A stretch of DNA of 64,000 nt from Burkholderia sp. BCC0322 (GTDB lineage: Bacteria > Pseudomonadota > Gammaproteobacteria > Burkholderiales > Burkholderiaceae). This document shows, in pieces, positions 34,916 to 43,889 of this stretch. A model generated the notes under the pieces. The model saw only the letters and a list, made by a program, of their open reading frames with translations, ran no database searches and was not told the DNA's origin. A program made the translations under genes and the position numbers. The stretch covers positions 124,001-188,000 of the forward strand of contig NZ_CADFDU010000009.1 in the NCBI RefSeq assembly GCF_902833045.1. Reading direction: 5' to 3'. Within the stretch, counting starts at the first letter, position 1. Every line of letters starts with the position of its first letter.

Positions 34916-36301
34916 ATGATGAACGGATTTTTGCAGGATGCGAACGCGAACGACGTGTTGCTTACGGATTGGTATGAGCTGACGATGATGCAGGCCGCCT
35001 TCGATGCCGGCATGAATGACACGGCCAGCTTCGAATTCTTCGTTCGGGCGCTGCCGGAGCAGCGCTCGTTCCTGATGGCGGCGGGACTTGCGCCCGTGCT
35101 CGATTATCTGGAGCGACTGCGCATGCCGGCCGCCGTGCTCGAACGGCTGGCCGGAACCGGGCGCCTTCGCGGGGACTTCCTCGCATCGCTCGCCGGCATC
35201 CGCTTCACTGGCACGGTCGACGCGATGCCGGAGGGCACGGTGTTCTTTGCCGACGAGCCGATCCTGCGGATCACGGCGCCGCTTCGCGAGGCGCAGTTCG
35301 TCGAGAGCCGCGTGATGAACCTGCTCCACTATGCGACGCTCGTCGCAAGCAAGGCCGCACGCGCCACGTTGGCCGCGCACGGCAGGCTGCTGGTCGACTT
35401 CGGCCTGCGGCGCGCGCATGGCGCGGAGGCAGCGATGCTGTCGGCGCGCGCCAGCTATCTGGCGGGTTTCTCCGGGACGGCGACCCTGCTTGCCGGCTTG
35501 CGCTATGGCATTCCCGCGTACGGGACGATGGCGCATTCATATATCCAGGTGCACGACGACGAAGCGCGCGCGTTCGAGAACTTCGCGCGATCGCAGCCGG
35601 ACAACGCGGTGTTGGTGATCGATACGTATGACACGGAGCGCGCGGCGCACAAGGTGGTCGAACTGGCGCGACGGCTCGCACGCGAGCAGATCCGCATCAA
35701 GGGTGTGCGGATCGATAGCGGCGATCTCGCAGCGCATGCGCGAAACGTTCGAGTGATCCTCGACCGGGGCGGCCTCGCCGACGTCACGATCTTCGTGAGC
35801 GGCAATCTCGACGAACGCCGGCTGCAGGCGCTGATTCGCGAGCACGCACCGATCGACGGTTTCGGGATCGGCACGCAGATGAGCACGTCGGCGGACGCGC
35901 CTTGTCTCGATTGCGCGTACAAGCTAGTCGAGTATGCGGGCCGGGCGCGTTGCAAACTTTCGGAAGGCAAGGCGACGCTGCCCGGCCGCAAGCAGGTGTT
36001 CCGGCGATACGGCCCGGATGGGAGGATCGCCGGCGACTGCATCGGTCTCAATGGCGAACGCGTCGACGGCAGGCCGCTGTTGCGGCCGGTCATGGTCTCG
36101 GGTGCGCGGCTCCCGTCCCCGACGCTCGACGAGAGCCGCATACACGCGCTGCGCGAATTGACCACGCTGCCGGATCTCATGCATGCGCTGGCGCCCGTGA
36201 TGCCGCTGCAGGCGTCGATTTCTCCGGCGCTGGCGGTCTGCGTTGCGCAGTGCGGCGGCGGGCCGGACACGCACGCGCATGCGAGGCAGCAAGCGGCATG
36301 A
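34916..36301 (+). CDS. Nicotinate phosphoribosyltransferase
   Basis: A 461-aa enzyme of NAD salvage that makes nicotinate mononucleotide from nicotinate and PRPP. Family marks: LLTDWYELTMMQAAF at the N-terminus, VDFGLRRAHGAEAA, GTMAHSYIQ, VLVIDTYDT, IRIDSGDLAAHA and VSGNLDE. GGGAG lies five bases before ATG 34916 and eight before ATG 34919. The length is typical. The gene sits between oxygen-responsive boxes, so NAD supply may be adjusted at low oxygen. The PRTase-like gene just upstream is a different family. Confidence 0.9.
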   Translation: MMNGFLQDANANDVLLTDWYELTMMQAAFDAGMNDTASFEFFVRALPEQRSFLMAAGLAPVLDYLERLRMPAAVLERLAGTGRLRGDFLASLAGIRFTGTVDAMPEGTVFFADEPILRITAPLREAQFVESRVMNLLHYATLVASKAARATLAAHGRLLVDFGLRRAHGAEAAMLSARASYLAGFSGTATLLAGLRYGIPAYGTMAHSYIQVHDDEARAFENFARSQPDNAVLVIDTYDTERAAHKVVELARRLAREQIRIKGVRIDSGDLAAHARNVRVILDRGGLADVTIFVSGNLDERRLQALIREHAPIDGFGIGTQMSTSADAPCLDCAYKLVEYAGRARCKLSEGKATLPGRKQVFRRYGPDGRIAGDCIGLNGERVDGRPLLRPVMVSGARLPSPTLDESRIHALRELTTLPDLMHALAPVMPLQASISPALAVCVAQCGGGPDTHAHARQQAA

Positions 36302-36352
36302 GCGAGACCCGCGGCGCGATCGGCGCGACGCGTGCCGGCGGCTGCGGGACGG

Positions 36353-36366
36353 TTGACGCAGGTCAA
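36353..36366. promoter_or_regulatory. FNR/ANR-type box
   Basis: TTGAC-GCAG-GTCAA, a perfect palindrome. Predicted start near 36401. This lies after ATG 36393 and before GTG 36426, and so helps fix the start of the permease gene. Confidence 0.7.
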
Positions 36367-36425
36367 CCGGGCTGGCCTGTCTGCCCCGGAAGATGAACCC
36401 CGCCATCATCGCCGGGGAGGGCATC

Positions 36426-38159
36426 GTGGAGCACCATGCGGAGGTATTGCGGGGCGGTCGCTGGACGCTGCCGCTGCCGGGCTGGCGGGATCTCGCCGCG
36501 ATGCTGATCGTCACCGGTTTTCTGCTGCTGGCCGGCATCTCGGCGCACCAGATGGCAGGCCCGCTCGCGGTCGCCCATCCTCCGGTCATCTCGCTGTCTC
36601 CCGCGGCGCTGCCAGGCTACACGCTGCGTACGGTCTCGCGCATGTTCGCGGCCTTGCTCGCGTCGATCGTCTTCACATTCGTCTACGCGACTGCAGCGGC
36701 CAGGAGTCCGTCAGCCGAGCGGGTGCTGATTCCGGTGCTCGACGTGCTGCAGTCGGTGCCGATCCTCGGCTACCTGTCGTTTACGGTGCTGTTCTTCCTG
36801 TCGTTGTTTCCGGGGCGAATCCTCGGCGCCGAGTGCGCGGCGATCTTCGCAATCTTCACGAGCCAAGCGTGGAATATGACGTTCAGCTTCTACCAGGCGC
36901 TGCGCACGGTGCCGCTCGACCTCGACGAGGCAAGCCGTAGCTTCCGGCTTTCGGCATGGCAGCGCTTCTGGCGTCTCGAGGTGCCGTTCGCGATGCCCGG
37001 CCTCGTCTGGAACGCGATGATGTCGATGTCGGGCGGCTGGTTCTTTGTGGTCGCATCCGAAGCGATCGCAGTTGGCGACCTGCACGTCGACCTGCCGGGC
37101 GTGGGCGCCTACGTCGCGCAGGCGATCGCGAACCGCGACCTGGCCGCGGTCGGCTGGGCGATCGTTGCGATGAGCATAGCAATCGTCCTGTACGACCAGT
37201 TGCTGTTCCGGCCGCTCGTCGCGTGGTCGGAACGGTTCCGCTACGGCGATGCCGCGCCCTCGGTCGCGCCGCACAGCTGGGTGCTCGACCTGTTTCATCG
37301 ATCGCGATGGGTGACTCGCGCGGTCGGCCCGGTCCGCATGCTGTTGCGCCGCGCGGCGCGTGCGCGGCTGCACGGGGCAGCATGGCCGTTGCGCGGCCGG
37401 ATCGCATTGCCGCGCCGCGCGCGCGATGTGCTCTGGTTCGCGCTGTGCGGTGCAGGATGCGCCTATGCGGCGTATGTGCTGTTCCGGCTCGGACGCGCGA
37501 CGCTGACCTGGACAGACTTTAGTGTCGTGGCGGGCGCGGGGGCGCTCACGTTCGTTCGCGTGACGGTGCTGGTCGTGATCGCGTCAGCGATCTGGGTGCC
37601 GGTCGGTATCGCGATCGGTCTCAGGCCGCGCCTGGCCGCCCGCGTTCAGCCGGTCACGCAGTTCCTCGCCGCGTTTCCGGCCAACCTGCTGTTTCCGGTC
37701 GCCGTGTTTGCGATCGTGCGCTTCCGTCTCGAACCCGACATCTGGCTGTGCCTGCTGATGATCCTGGGCGCGCAATGGTATGTACTGTTCAACGTGGTCG
37801 CCGGTGCGAGCGCGTTCCCGGCCGACCTGTGCGAAGCGGCCGCGTGCTTCCGGGTCCGGCCGGCGACCTGGTGGCGTCGCGTCATGCTGCCGGGCGTCCT
37901 GCCGTACTTCGTGACGGGCGCGATCACTGCGTCCGGTGGCGCATGGAATGCGAGCATCGTTGCCGAAGCCGTTAGCTGGGGCAGCACGCGCCTGAACGCC
38001 GGTGGGCTGGGCGCCTACATCGCGCAGATGACCGACGCGGGCGACTATCCGCACATTGCGCTCGGCGTCGCCATCATGTCGTTGCTCGTGATCGCGACCA
38101 ACCGGCTCGTGTGGCGGCCGATGTACGCGTTCGCGGAGCGCAGAACGCGGCTCGACTGA
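36426..38159 (+). CDS. Two-domain ABC importer permease, NitT/TauT type
   Basis: A 577-aa protein with two fused permease units, each with its own EAA loop: LDEASRSFRLSAWQRFW in the first half and LCEAAACFRVRPATWWRR in the second. Many hydrophobic helices surround them. Relatives move nitrate, sulfonates or related ions. GTG 36426 (GGGGAGG five bases upstream) is favoured over ATG 36393 because the FNR-type box puts the transcript start between them. The ATPase gene follows. No periplasmic binding protein is encoded nearby, so the substrate and even the direction of transport are open. Confidence 0.85.
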   Translation: MEHHAEVLRGGRWTLPLPGWRDLAAMLIVTGFLLLAGISAHQMAGPLAVAHPPVISLSPAALPGYTLRTVSRMFAALLASIVFTFVYATAAARSPSAERVLIPVLDVLQSVPILGYLSFTVLFFLSLFPGRILGAECAAIFAIFTSQAWNMTFSFYQALRTVPLDLDEASRSFRLSAWQRFWRLEVPFAMPGLVWNAMMSMSGGWFFVVASEAIAVGDLHVDLPGVGAYVAQAIANRDLAAVGWAIVAMSIAIVLYDQLLFRPLVAWSERFRYGDAAPSVAPHSWVLDLFHRSRWVTRAVGPVRMLLRRAARARLHGAAWPLRGRIALPRRARDVLWFALCGAGCAYAAYVLFRLGRATLTWTDFSVVAGAGALTFVRVTVLVVIASAIWVPVGIAIGLRPRLAARVQPVTQFLAAFPANLLFPVAVFAIVRFRLEPDIWLCLLMILGAQWYVLFNVVAGASAFPADLCEAAACFRVRPATWWRRVMLPGVLPYFVTGAITASGGAWNASIVAEAVSWGSTRLNAGGLGAYIAQMTDAGDYPHIALGVAIMSLLVIATNRLVWRPMYAFAERRTRLD

Positions 38160-38194
38160 GCCCGAGCCCCACCCTTTACTCGCGGGAGTCCGGT

Positions 38195-39538
38195 GTGCCG
38201 AACCTCGATGAATGCAAGGAAGCGAACGTTTTGACGTCGGGTGCGTGCTCATCGGACGAGGCGCCGATCGTGCTCGAGATGCACGCCGTCTGCAAATCGT
38301 TTGCGAAGCCGTCCGGCGACCCGCTGCACGTGCTCGCCGATATCGATCTCGCGCTGCGCGAGGGTGAAATACTGGGGCTGCTCGGGCGTTCCGGCTCAGG
38401 CAAGTCCACGCTGTTGCGGATCGCAGGCGGGCTCGTCAGGCCTTCGTCAGGCACGGTCGCGTATCGCGGTGCGCCACTTGCCGGCCCGACCGGCGGCATC
38501 GCGGTGGTGTTCCAGACATTCGCGCTGTACCCGTGGCTGACCGTCGTCGAGAACGTCGAGCTTGGGCTCGATGCGCTGAGCCTCCCGCCACGCGAGGTGC
38601 GCGAACGGGCGGCCGCTGCGATCGAGATGATTGGACTCGACGGTTTCGAATCGGCCTTCCCGCGTGAACTGTCGGGCGGCATGCGCCAGCGGGTCGGGTT
38701 CGCCCGCGCGCTCGTCAGCGAGCCCGTCTTGCTGTTGATGGACGAACCGTTCTCGGCGCTCGACGTGCTCACCGCGGAAACGTTACGTACTGATTTTCTC
38801 GACCTGTGGGACGCGGGTCAGCTGTCGACTCGGTCAGTGATGATGGTGACCCACAACATCGAGGAGGCCGTGCTCATGTGCGATCGAATCCTAGTGCTCG
38901 GCGCGGGTCCGGCGCACATCGACACAGTGCTGAACGTGCCGCTCCCGCGCCCGCGCAGCCGGCACGACTCGGCCTTTCAGGCGATCGTCGGCAGGATCTA
39001 CGCGACGCTGACCGCGCGTATCGCCGACACGACGGCGGCCCGGGAGGAGACCGGCCGCGCGCTGGCCATGATGTTGCCCGATGTGACGAGCCACCATCTC
39101 GCCGGGTTCGTCGAGACACTGGCGGCCGCGCCGTATGACGGCCATGTGGAGCTCGGCGCGATTGCGTCTGCGCTCGCGCTGCGGGTCGATGCACTCCATT
39201 CGACCGCCGCGGCACTCCATCTGCTTGCCTTTGCGGAGTGGCACGATCGCACCATCCGGCTGAGCGCGGCAGGCCACTTGTTCGCGCACAGCGACGACGA
39301 GGCCCGGCGGCGCCTGTTTCGGGAGCATGTCGTCAAATTCGTGCCGCTTGCCGCGCATATCGACGAAGTGCTGGACGAGCGGGCAGGGCATCGTGCGCCG
39401 CGCGAGCGTTTCGAACTGGAGCTCGAGGATCATCTCGATCCGCGCGCCGCGGATCAGTCATTGCGCGTCGTGACCGACTGGGGCCGCTACGCCGGACTGT
39501 TCGATTACGACGACCATACGCGCACGTTCGGCCGTTGA
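38195..39538 (+). CDS. ABC ATPase with C-terminal AAA-associated domain
   Basis: A 447-aa ATPase of the NitT/TauT/SsuB type: Walker A GRSGSGKST (64-72), Q-loop VFQTFALYPWL, signature LSGGMRQRV and Walker B VLLLMDEPFSALD. After about residue 300 comes an extra 150-aa domain (LPDVTSHHLAGFVETL...GHLFAHSDDEARRRLF) of the AAA-associated C-terminal kind, perhaps regulatory. GTG 38195 has GGGAG six bases upstream and lies 35 bp after the permease stop. Together with the two-domain permease it forms a complete membrane unit without a binding protein. Confidence 0.87.
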   Translation: MPNLDECKEANVLTSGACSSDEAPIVLEMHAVCKSFAKPSGDPLHVLADIDLALREGEILGLLGRSGSGKSTLLRIAGGLVRPSSGTVAYRGAPLAGPTGGIAVVFQTFALYPWLTVVENVELGLDALSLPPREVRERAAAAIEMIGLDGFESAFPRELSGGMRQRVGFARALVSEPVLLLMDEPFSALDVLTAETLRTDFLDLWDAGQLSTRSVMMVTHNIEEAVLMCDRILVLGAGPAHIDTVLNVPLPRPRSRHDSAFQAIVGRIYATLTARIADTTAAREETGRALAMMLPDVTSHHLAGFVETLAAAPYDGHVELGAIASALALRVDALHSTAAALHLLAFAEWHDRTIRLSAAGHLFAHSDDEARRRLFREHVVKFVPLAAHIDEVLDERAGHRAPRERFELELEDHLDPRAADQSLRVVTDWGRYAGLFDYDDHTRTFGR

Positions 39539-39889
39539 CCGTGTGCACTCCCGTCAAATGCGATGCGACGTGACGTGTCGATGGCGAGCGTGTGCCGCGG
39601 TGCGCATTGACTTCCGTCAACGCACACCGCGCGGTGCGATCGAGAATGAATGCATCGTCGATGGCAAGTCGAGGCAGCTTGCCGATCCGGCACCGGAACA
39701 CACTGGGCGTTCGCTGACGACGTCGCTCAAGCATCCGATCGATGCGTCGCGGCGCGACGTCGATCGTCTCGTCATCGAGCGTGGCGCAGCGGGGCATGCG
39801 ACGCTGGATGTGCCGTCGGCGCCAGCGTGCCGAACCGGCCGAACTGTCCCGCGCTAGCACGCCAACGACCGTCCGTGGGAGGACTGACC
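39539..39889. other. Long leader with FNR-type box
   Basis: About 350 bp with no supported gene. A box at 39607-39620 would start transcription near 39655, leaving an untranslated leader of about 235 bases before ATG 39890. Short frames inside it have no ribosome site or coding bias. Confidence 0.45.
39607..39620. promoter_or_regulatory. FNR/ANR-type box
   Basis: TTGAC-TTCC-GTCAA, perfect half-sites. The next plus-strand gene is 270 bp away, so the leader would be long. Confidence 0.65.
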
Positions 39890-40360
39890 ATGAACTGGCT
39901 TTCCGAATATTTTGCACAGCACACGAGCCCGTTGTGGCTGTCGCTCTGGGCGCATCCGCCGCTCGTGGTCGGGCCGGACGGGCCGGCTTGCCGCGAGCCT
40001 TATCGCCTGCCTTATCCGGGTGTGGAACTGATGTACACGCCGGCCGAATCGGTGGAGCACGGCGGCAGGATCTATGCGTTGCCGGCGCGCTACGACTCGA
40101 GCGGGACGTTCGCGCGCGGCGGGGTGCACCACGACGGCACGCCGTTCTTCCGCGAGGTGACGATTTTCGCGCCATCGCCGTTCAACCGCGACTTCGTCGT
40201 AACGGTCAACGGTGAATTTTCATTCGCGCCATCGTTCTGGCCGGACGGGTCGCCCGGCTTCTCGGGTATCTGCGTGCCTGCCGCGGGCGGCTGTTTGTCG
40301 GGGGTGTCCGGTGAGCGATCCGCCCCGCCATGGCTGTTCCAGGGGTATCTCAGCATCTAG
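39890..40360 (+). CDS. Hypothetical protein, 156 aa
   Basis: I do not recognise this protein. It begins MNWLSEYFAQHTSPLWLSLW, is rich in P, G and aromatic residues, and looks beta-rich (PFFREVTIFAPSPFNRDFVVTVNGEFSF). Three Cys lie near residues 35, 131 and 137. There is no signal peptide. A strong GGGAGGA lies six bases before ATG 39890, so translation is likely. It ends at a hairpin shared with the convergent rhomboid gene. Confidence 0.7.
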   Translation: MNWLSEYFAQHTSPLWLSLWAHPPLVVGPDGPACREPYRLPYPGVELMYTPAESVEHGGRIYALPARYDSSGTFARGGVHHDGTPFFREVTIFAPSPFNRDFVVTVNGEFSFAPSFWPDGSPGFSGICVPAAGGCLSGVSGERSAPPWLFQGYLSI

Positions 40361-40362
40361 GC

Positions 40363-40393
40363 GGCCGGTTCCAGCCGAGGGCCGGAACCGGCC
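40363..40393. terminator. Bidirectional hairpin terminator
   Basis: GGCCGGTTCC (40363-40372) and GGAACCGGCC (40384-40393) pair perfectly over 10 bp around an 11-base loop. It fills the gap between two convergent genes. Confidence 0.65.
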
Positions 40394-40987
40394 CTACGCG
40401 CGCGCGTCCCCGCGCTTTCTCCAGACGGCGAGGCAAACGAGCGCGCCGAGCATGCCGCCCAGGTGGGCGAAGTGCGCGACGCCGCTTGTGTCGCCGCCGA
40501 GACCGGCCAGCAGCTCGGTCAATGCATAGCCGGTGGCGAAGAGCCATGCTGGCATCGGCACCGGCGGAAACAGTAGCACGACGTGCCGTTTCGGAAACAG
40601 CACCGCATAGGCGATCAGCGCGCCGAACACGCCCGCCGACGCGCCGACGGTCGGCGCGCCGCTGGGCGGCAGCATCTGCACGACCGCGAGCTGCGTGACG
40701 CCGCCGGCCAGCACGCTCGCCAGGTAGAGCGCGAGAAAACGTGCGCGGCCGAGCGCGCGTTCGACGTCGCGTCCGAACATGTAGAGCCCGAACATGTTGA
40801 ACGCAATGTGCGCGAGACTGGCATGCAGCATGCCGTAGGTCAGCAGCTGCCACACGTGGAAATCCGGTGTCGCCGGCGCACCCGGCCGGGCAGGCGGCCA
40901 CAGTGCGAACAGGTCGACGAGCGGCGGCCGGCCGATGGTTTCGGCGATGAACACGGCGAGGTTCGCCAGAATCAATGCGCTGGTCAT
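40394..40987 (-). CDS. Rhomboid-family intramembrane serine protease
   Basis: A 197-aa membrane protease with six predicted helices. The catalytic Ser117 is in GASAGVFGA and the partner His175 in HFAHLGGMLGA; HASLAHIAFNMFGLYMFG matches the conserved helix-2 region. It cleaves membrane proteins inside the bilayer. The frame is open further upstream, but ATG 40987 starts just before the first helix. A TTGAC/GTCA-like pair at 41054-41068 with a spacer one base too long lies at a promoter-like distance. Confidence 0.85.
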   Translation of the reverse strand: MTSALILANLAVFIAETIGRPPLVDLFALWPPARPGAPATPDFHVWQLLTYGMLHASLAHIAFNMFGLYMFGRDVERALGRARFLALYLASVLAGGVTQLAVVQMLPPSGAPTVGASAGVFGALIAYAVLFPKRHVVLLFPPVPMPAWLFATGYALTELLAGLGGDTSGVAHFAHLGGMLGALVCLAVWRKRGDARA

Positions 40988-41302
40988 GGGGCAACGGCAT
41001 CCGCGGGATGAACGTGACGTTGCGCGGCAGCGGCGCGGCCCGCGTCGAACGTCGTGACATACCGTCAAGTTAGCCGCGCGCCGTGCACGGTCGTTGAGGC
41101 AAATCATGGACAGCCGACGCCCGGGACCTGCCGGGACGATTCTCCGGCCGTCAGTGCGCCGTGCGCGGCGAGCGCGCGCGGCACGTTGACGTGCGTCAAG
41201 CCCGCCCGGGCGGCCCCCCTTACCCTGAATCCGGGATGCATGCGCCGCCGCCGGGCGGGTCGCGTGCGTGGTCTCCACCGAACGCGCAACAGGAGCCTCA
41301 TC
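40988..41302. other. Divergent intergenic region, rhomboid/CBS
   Basis: About 315 bp. It holds one clear FNR-type box (41186-41199) serving the CBS gene, and an imperfect pair at 41054-41068 facing the rhomboid gene. No other gene or repeat is seen. Confidence 0.45.
41186..41199. promoter_or_regulatory. FNR/ANR-type box
   Basis: TTGAC-GTGC-GTCAA, perfect half-sites. Predicted start near 41234, 69 bases before ATG 41303. Confidence 0.7.
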
Positions 41303-41752
41303 ATGCACATCGGAAGAATCAGTACCCGGCCGGTCGAATCCTGCACCGTGGAATGCAGTGCGCTCGAACTGGCCGATCGCATGCGGCACGCGCATGTCGG
41401 CGATATCGTCGTCATCGAGTATCGCGAGGGCGACGCCATCCCGATCGGCGTCGTCACCGACCGCGACCTGGTGATCGAGGTGATGGCCCGCGGCGACGAT
41501 CCGGGCGCCGTAACGGCCGGCCAGATCATGTCGCGGGGCCTGGTCGTCGTGTCGGACACCGACGAAATCGGCGTCGCGCTCGAGGAGATGCGCCGGTCGG
41601 GCATTCGGCGCTTGCCGGTGGTCGACGATGAGGGCCGTCTCGCCGGCATCGTGACGCTCGACGATATCGTCGAGCATCTTGCCGGGCTGCTCGGCGGTGT
41701 CGCGGAAGTCAGCAAGCTGCAGCAGATCGAGGAGCAGCGTTTCCGCGCGTAA
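41303..41752 (+). CDS. CBS-domain pair protein (second copy)
   Basis: A 149-aa protein with two CBS repeats: ELADRMRHAHVGDIVVIEY...GVVTDRDLVIEVM and EIGVALEEMRRSGIRRLPVVDDEGRLAGIVTLDDIVEHL. It is related in layout and size to the 30641 protein. AGGAG lies eight bases before the ATG. CBS pairs of this size bind AMP/ATP or NAD and regulate partner proteins. The partner here is unknown. It stands alone behind its own FNR-type box. Confidence 0.88.
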   Translation: MHIGRISTRPVESCTVECSALELADRMRHAHVGDIVVIEYREGDAIPIGVVTDRDLVIEVMARGDDPGAVTAGQIMSRGLVVVSDTDEIGVALEEMRRSGIRRLPVVDDEGRLAGIVTLDDIVEHLAGLLGGVAEVSKLQQIEEQRFRA

Positions 41753-41821
41753 CGACGTGTCGCCGGCGCTGCGCCCGTTGCGTGCGCCGGTGCCGTTCCC
41801 CGAGCGCCACGCATAGCGCGT

Positions 41822-43456
41822 CTACGTGGGCAGCACCGCGAGCAACGGCGCCCAGAATGCGCTGCTCCCGTACGCCGCGACATCGCAGTCGGTCTCGAAG
41901 CGGATCGCGATCGCGGCCTCGGATCCGTCCAGCGGGTCGGCACGCTCGAATTGCCGGGCCAGCACGGCCGTGTCGGCGTCGGATGCGTCGTGCCCGCGTA
42001 CGGCCCGTTCGGCGACGCGCGCGGCGAGCGTCGCCGGGCTTGCGGTGAAATCGAGAATCGCGACGCGCACGCCGAGCTGCGCGGCGAGCGAGATGAAGGC
42101 CGCCCGGTTGTGCCGGCGCAGGAACGTCGCGTCGGCGATCGCCGTATAGCCGCTGGCGAGGACCACACCGGCCTGCTCACGCAGTCTTTCGTAGATCGCG
42201 TCGATTGCCGTATCCGAGTAAGCGGCAGCGGGAAGCCGGGTGTGCTCCGGCGCACAGGCGTCGCGCTTGCGCTCGACGTCGCTGGACAGCCGGATCGCGC
42301 CGATCCGCTCAGCCAGCGCGCGGCTGGCCACCGATTTGCCGGAGCCGGATACGCCATGACACAGCAGCAAGGCCGGTTGCGTTTCGCGCCGCGTTCGCGC
42401 CAGGTCCGACGCGACGCGCAGATAGCGGCTGCGCGCCGCGTCGTCGCCGCGCAGCCGCGCGGTCATCGCACGCACCAGCGCGCGATAGACGAAGTAGCAC
42501 GGCAGCACGCCCAGTGCTGCATGGTCGCCCGTGCGTGCGAGCCATCCGGACAGGAGGCGATGGGCGCAATCGGCTCGCCCGCGGGCGGAATAATCCATCA
42601 GCGCAAACGCGAGATCGCTCGCCACGTCGATCCAGCGCAGCGTGTCATCGAACTCGATGCAGTCGAACATCAGGATGCGGTTGCGCCAGCGCACGATGTT
42701 GTCGAGATGCAGGTCGCCGTGGCATGCGCGCACGAAGCCGTGCGCGTGCCGCTCGGCGAGCCGCGGTGCGATGCGGGCCAGCTCGGCCTCGTACCAGCGG
42801 CGCAGCGCGGCTTCCCCGGGCACCGTGACGTCGAGCGTGTCGCACAGCGGCCGGCATTGAGCCGCGACGCTGGCCGCGCTGCCCGGGTGGCCGCGTGGCG
42901 CACGCCGGGGCGCGTGAAGGTGATGGCGGGCCAGGGTATCCGCGAGCGCGTCCGCATCGGCCAGCCCCACGTCGTGCGACGTGCTGCGCACCGACAGCAT
43001 CGCATCCGAATCGAAGCGGCGCATGCGCACCACATACTCGCCCGGCACCGCCGCGTGCCGCTGCCGGCGTGCACCGATCGGCACGGGCGGGCCGAAGGCA
43101 CTGCGCCGGCCGTGCGCGACGAGCGGCCAGACGGCCAGGTACAGCGGGCCGGCGAACGGCCGGTTGAGCGCGCACTCCGCAAGCGCGCAGCGGCGCCGCT
43201 GCGCGGGGTGCACGAGATCGACGAACGCGAAGCGCACGGGCTTGATGCGCTTGTACGCGTAACGCCCCGCCAGATACACGACGGACAGGTGCGTTTCGAT
43301 CCGTTCGATTCGGCCGGCGGGGTGCGGATAAGTGGTGGGCCGGCGCAATGTGCGATCGAGTTGCAGGGTCTTGCGTCGTGCGGCTGCGCGACTCGACGTG
43401 AACGGCGGGCGTGACGCTCGGGGCATGGTGAACGGATCGATGCGGCGCGCGTGCAT
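41822..43456 (-). CDS. Aminoglycoside-phosphotransferase-fold kinase fused to P-loop kinase
   Basis: A 544-aa (or 534-aa, from ATG 43426) two-domain protein. The N-terminal half has the APH kinase signature RACHGDLHLDNIV (HGD at 246-248, Asn253) and FDCIEFDD for the metal-binding Asp. The C-terminal half has a Walker A loop GVSGSGKS (368-375), as in small-molecule kinases of the zeta-toxin/gluconate-kinase kind. This pairing occurs widely in proteobacteria and its substrate is unknown; it need not mean drug resistance. Neither start has a good ribosome site. An FNR-type box lies 135 bp upstream. Confidence 0.82.
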   Translation of the reverse strand: MHARRIDPFTMPRASRPPFTSSRAAARRKTLQLDRTLRRPTTYPHPAGRIERIETHLSVVYLAGRYAYKRIKPVRFAFVDLVHPAQRRRCALAECALNRPFAGPLYLAVWPLVAHGRRSAFGPPVPIGARRQRHAAVPGEYVVRMRRFDSDAMLSVRSTSHDVGLADADALADTLARHHLHAPRRAPRGHPGSAASVAAQCRPLCDTLDVTVPGEAALRRWYEAELARIAPRLAERHAHGFVRACHGDLHLDNIVRWRNRILMFDCIEFDDTLRWIDVASDLAFALMDYSARGRADCAHRLLSGWLARTGDHAALGVLPCYFVYRALVRAMTARLRGDDAARSRYLRVASDLARTRRETQPALLLCHGVSGSGKSVASRALAERIGAIRLSSDVERKRDACAPEHTRLPAAAYSDTAIDAIYERLREQAGVVLASGYTAIADATFLRRHNRAAFISLAAQLGVRVAILDFTASPATLAARVAERAVRGHDASDADTAVLARQFERADPLDGSEAAIAIRFETDCDVAAYGSSAFWAPLLAVLPT

Positions 43457-43590
43457 GCCGCGGCGCTGGCGGGTTGGTGTCGAACGGAAACGGCACGTTT
43501 CCGTCTGCTCGATGTCGCGGGATCGGGCCGGCAGGCCCTCAGTGACGTATGCGACGACCCCTATTGCAGCCGACCGGCGCCGGTTCCGGC

Positions 43591-43604
43591 TTGATGCGCG
43601 TCAA
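43591..43604. promoter_or_regulatory. FNR/ANR-type box
   Basis: TTGAT-GCGC-GTCAA. Predicted minus-strand start near 43556, 100-130 bases before the kinase gene. Confidence 0.65.
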
Positions 43605-43709
43605 GCCGGTCGCGGTCGCGCGCCCCGCACGGTTTCGCGCGGCCCGGCGCGGGTGCGGCATCGACGCAACGTCGTTCCAGTACGCGGTCTGCATCGCGCG
43701 GGCGGGTGA

Positions 43710-43723
43710 TTGACCAAGGTCAA
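43710..43723. promoter_or_regulatory. FNR/ANR-type box
   Basis: TTGAC-CAAG-GTCAA, perfect half-sites. Predicted plus-strand start near 43758, before the lipoprotein gene. Confidence 0.68.
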
Positions 43724-43889
43724 CCGTAATTCCGGCGGCGGCCATACAGTCGATTCGAACGCTTGCGCGATGCGGCATGCGCCCGCGCGCCACACGCGGG
43801 ACGTTTGCCGCGACAGGGCCGGATTCGCGCCGAGCGTGTTCATGCCGCCCGATTGCGAGCGGAATTCGATGCGTTGCGGGGCAGTGACG

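Larger units (their letters stand above)
43457..43889. other. Divergent intergenic region with two FNR-type boxes
   Basis: About 430 bp holding two separate boxes 119 bp apart (43591-43604 and 43710-43723), one for each divergent gene. The frame of the lipoprotein gene is open back to 43710, but the part before 43890 lacks a signal sequence. Confidence 0.5.

Noticed and set aside
41054-41068. TTGAC/GTCA pair upstream of the rhomboid gene
   Set aside because: The spacer is five bases instead of four, which should break FNR binding. Distance to the gene is right, so it is noted but not counted as a box.
41822-43456. Reading the APH-fold protein as an aminoglycoside resistance gene
   Set aside because: The fusion to a P-loop kinase is widespread in environmental proteobacteria and the domain is a general small-molecule kinase fold.
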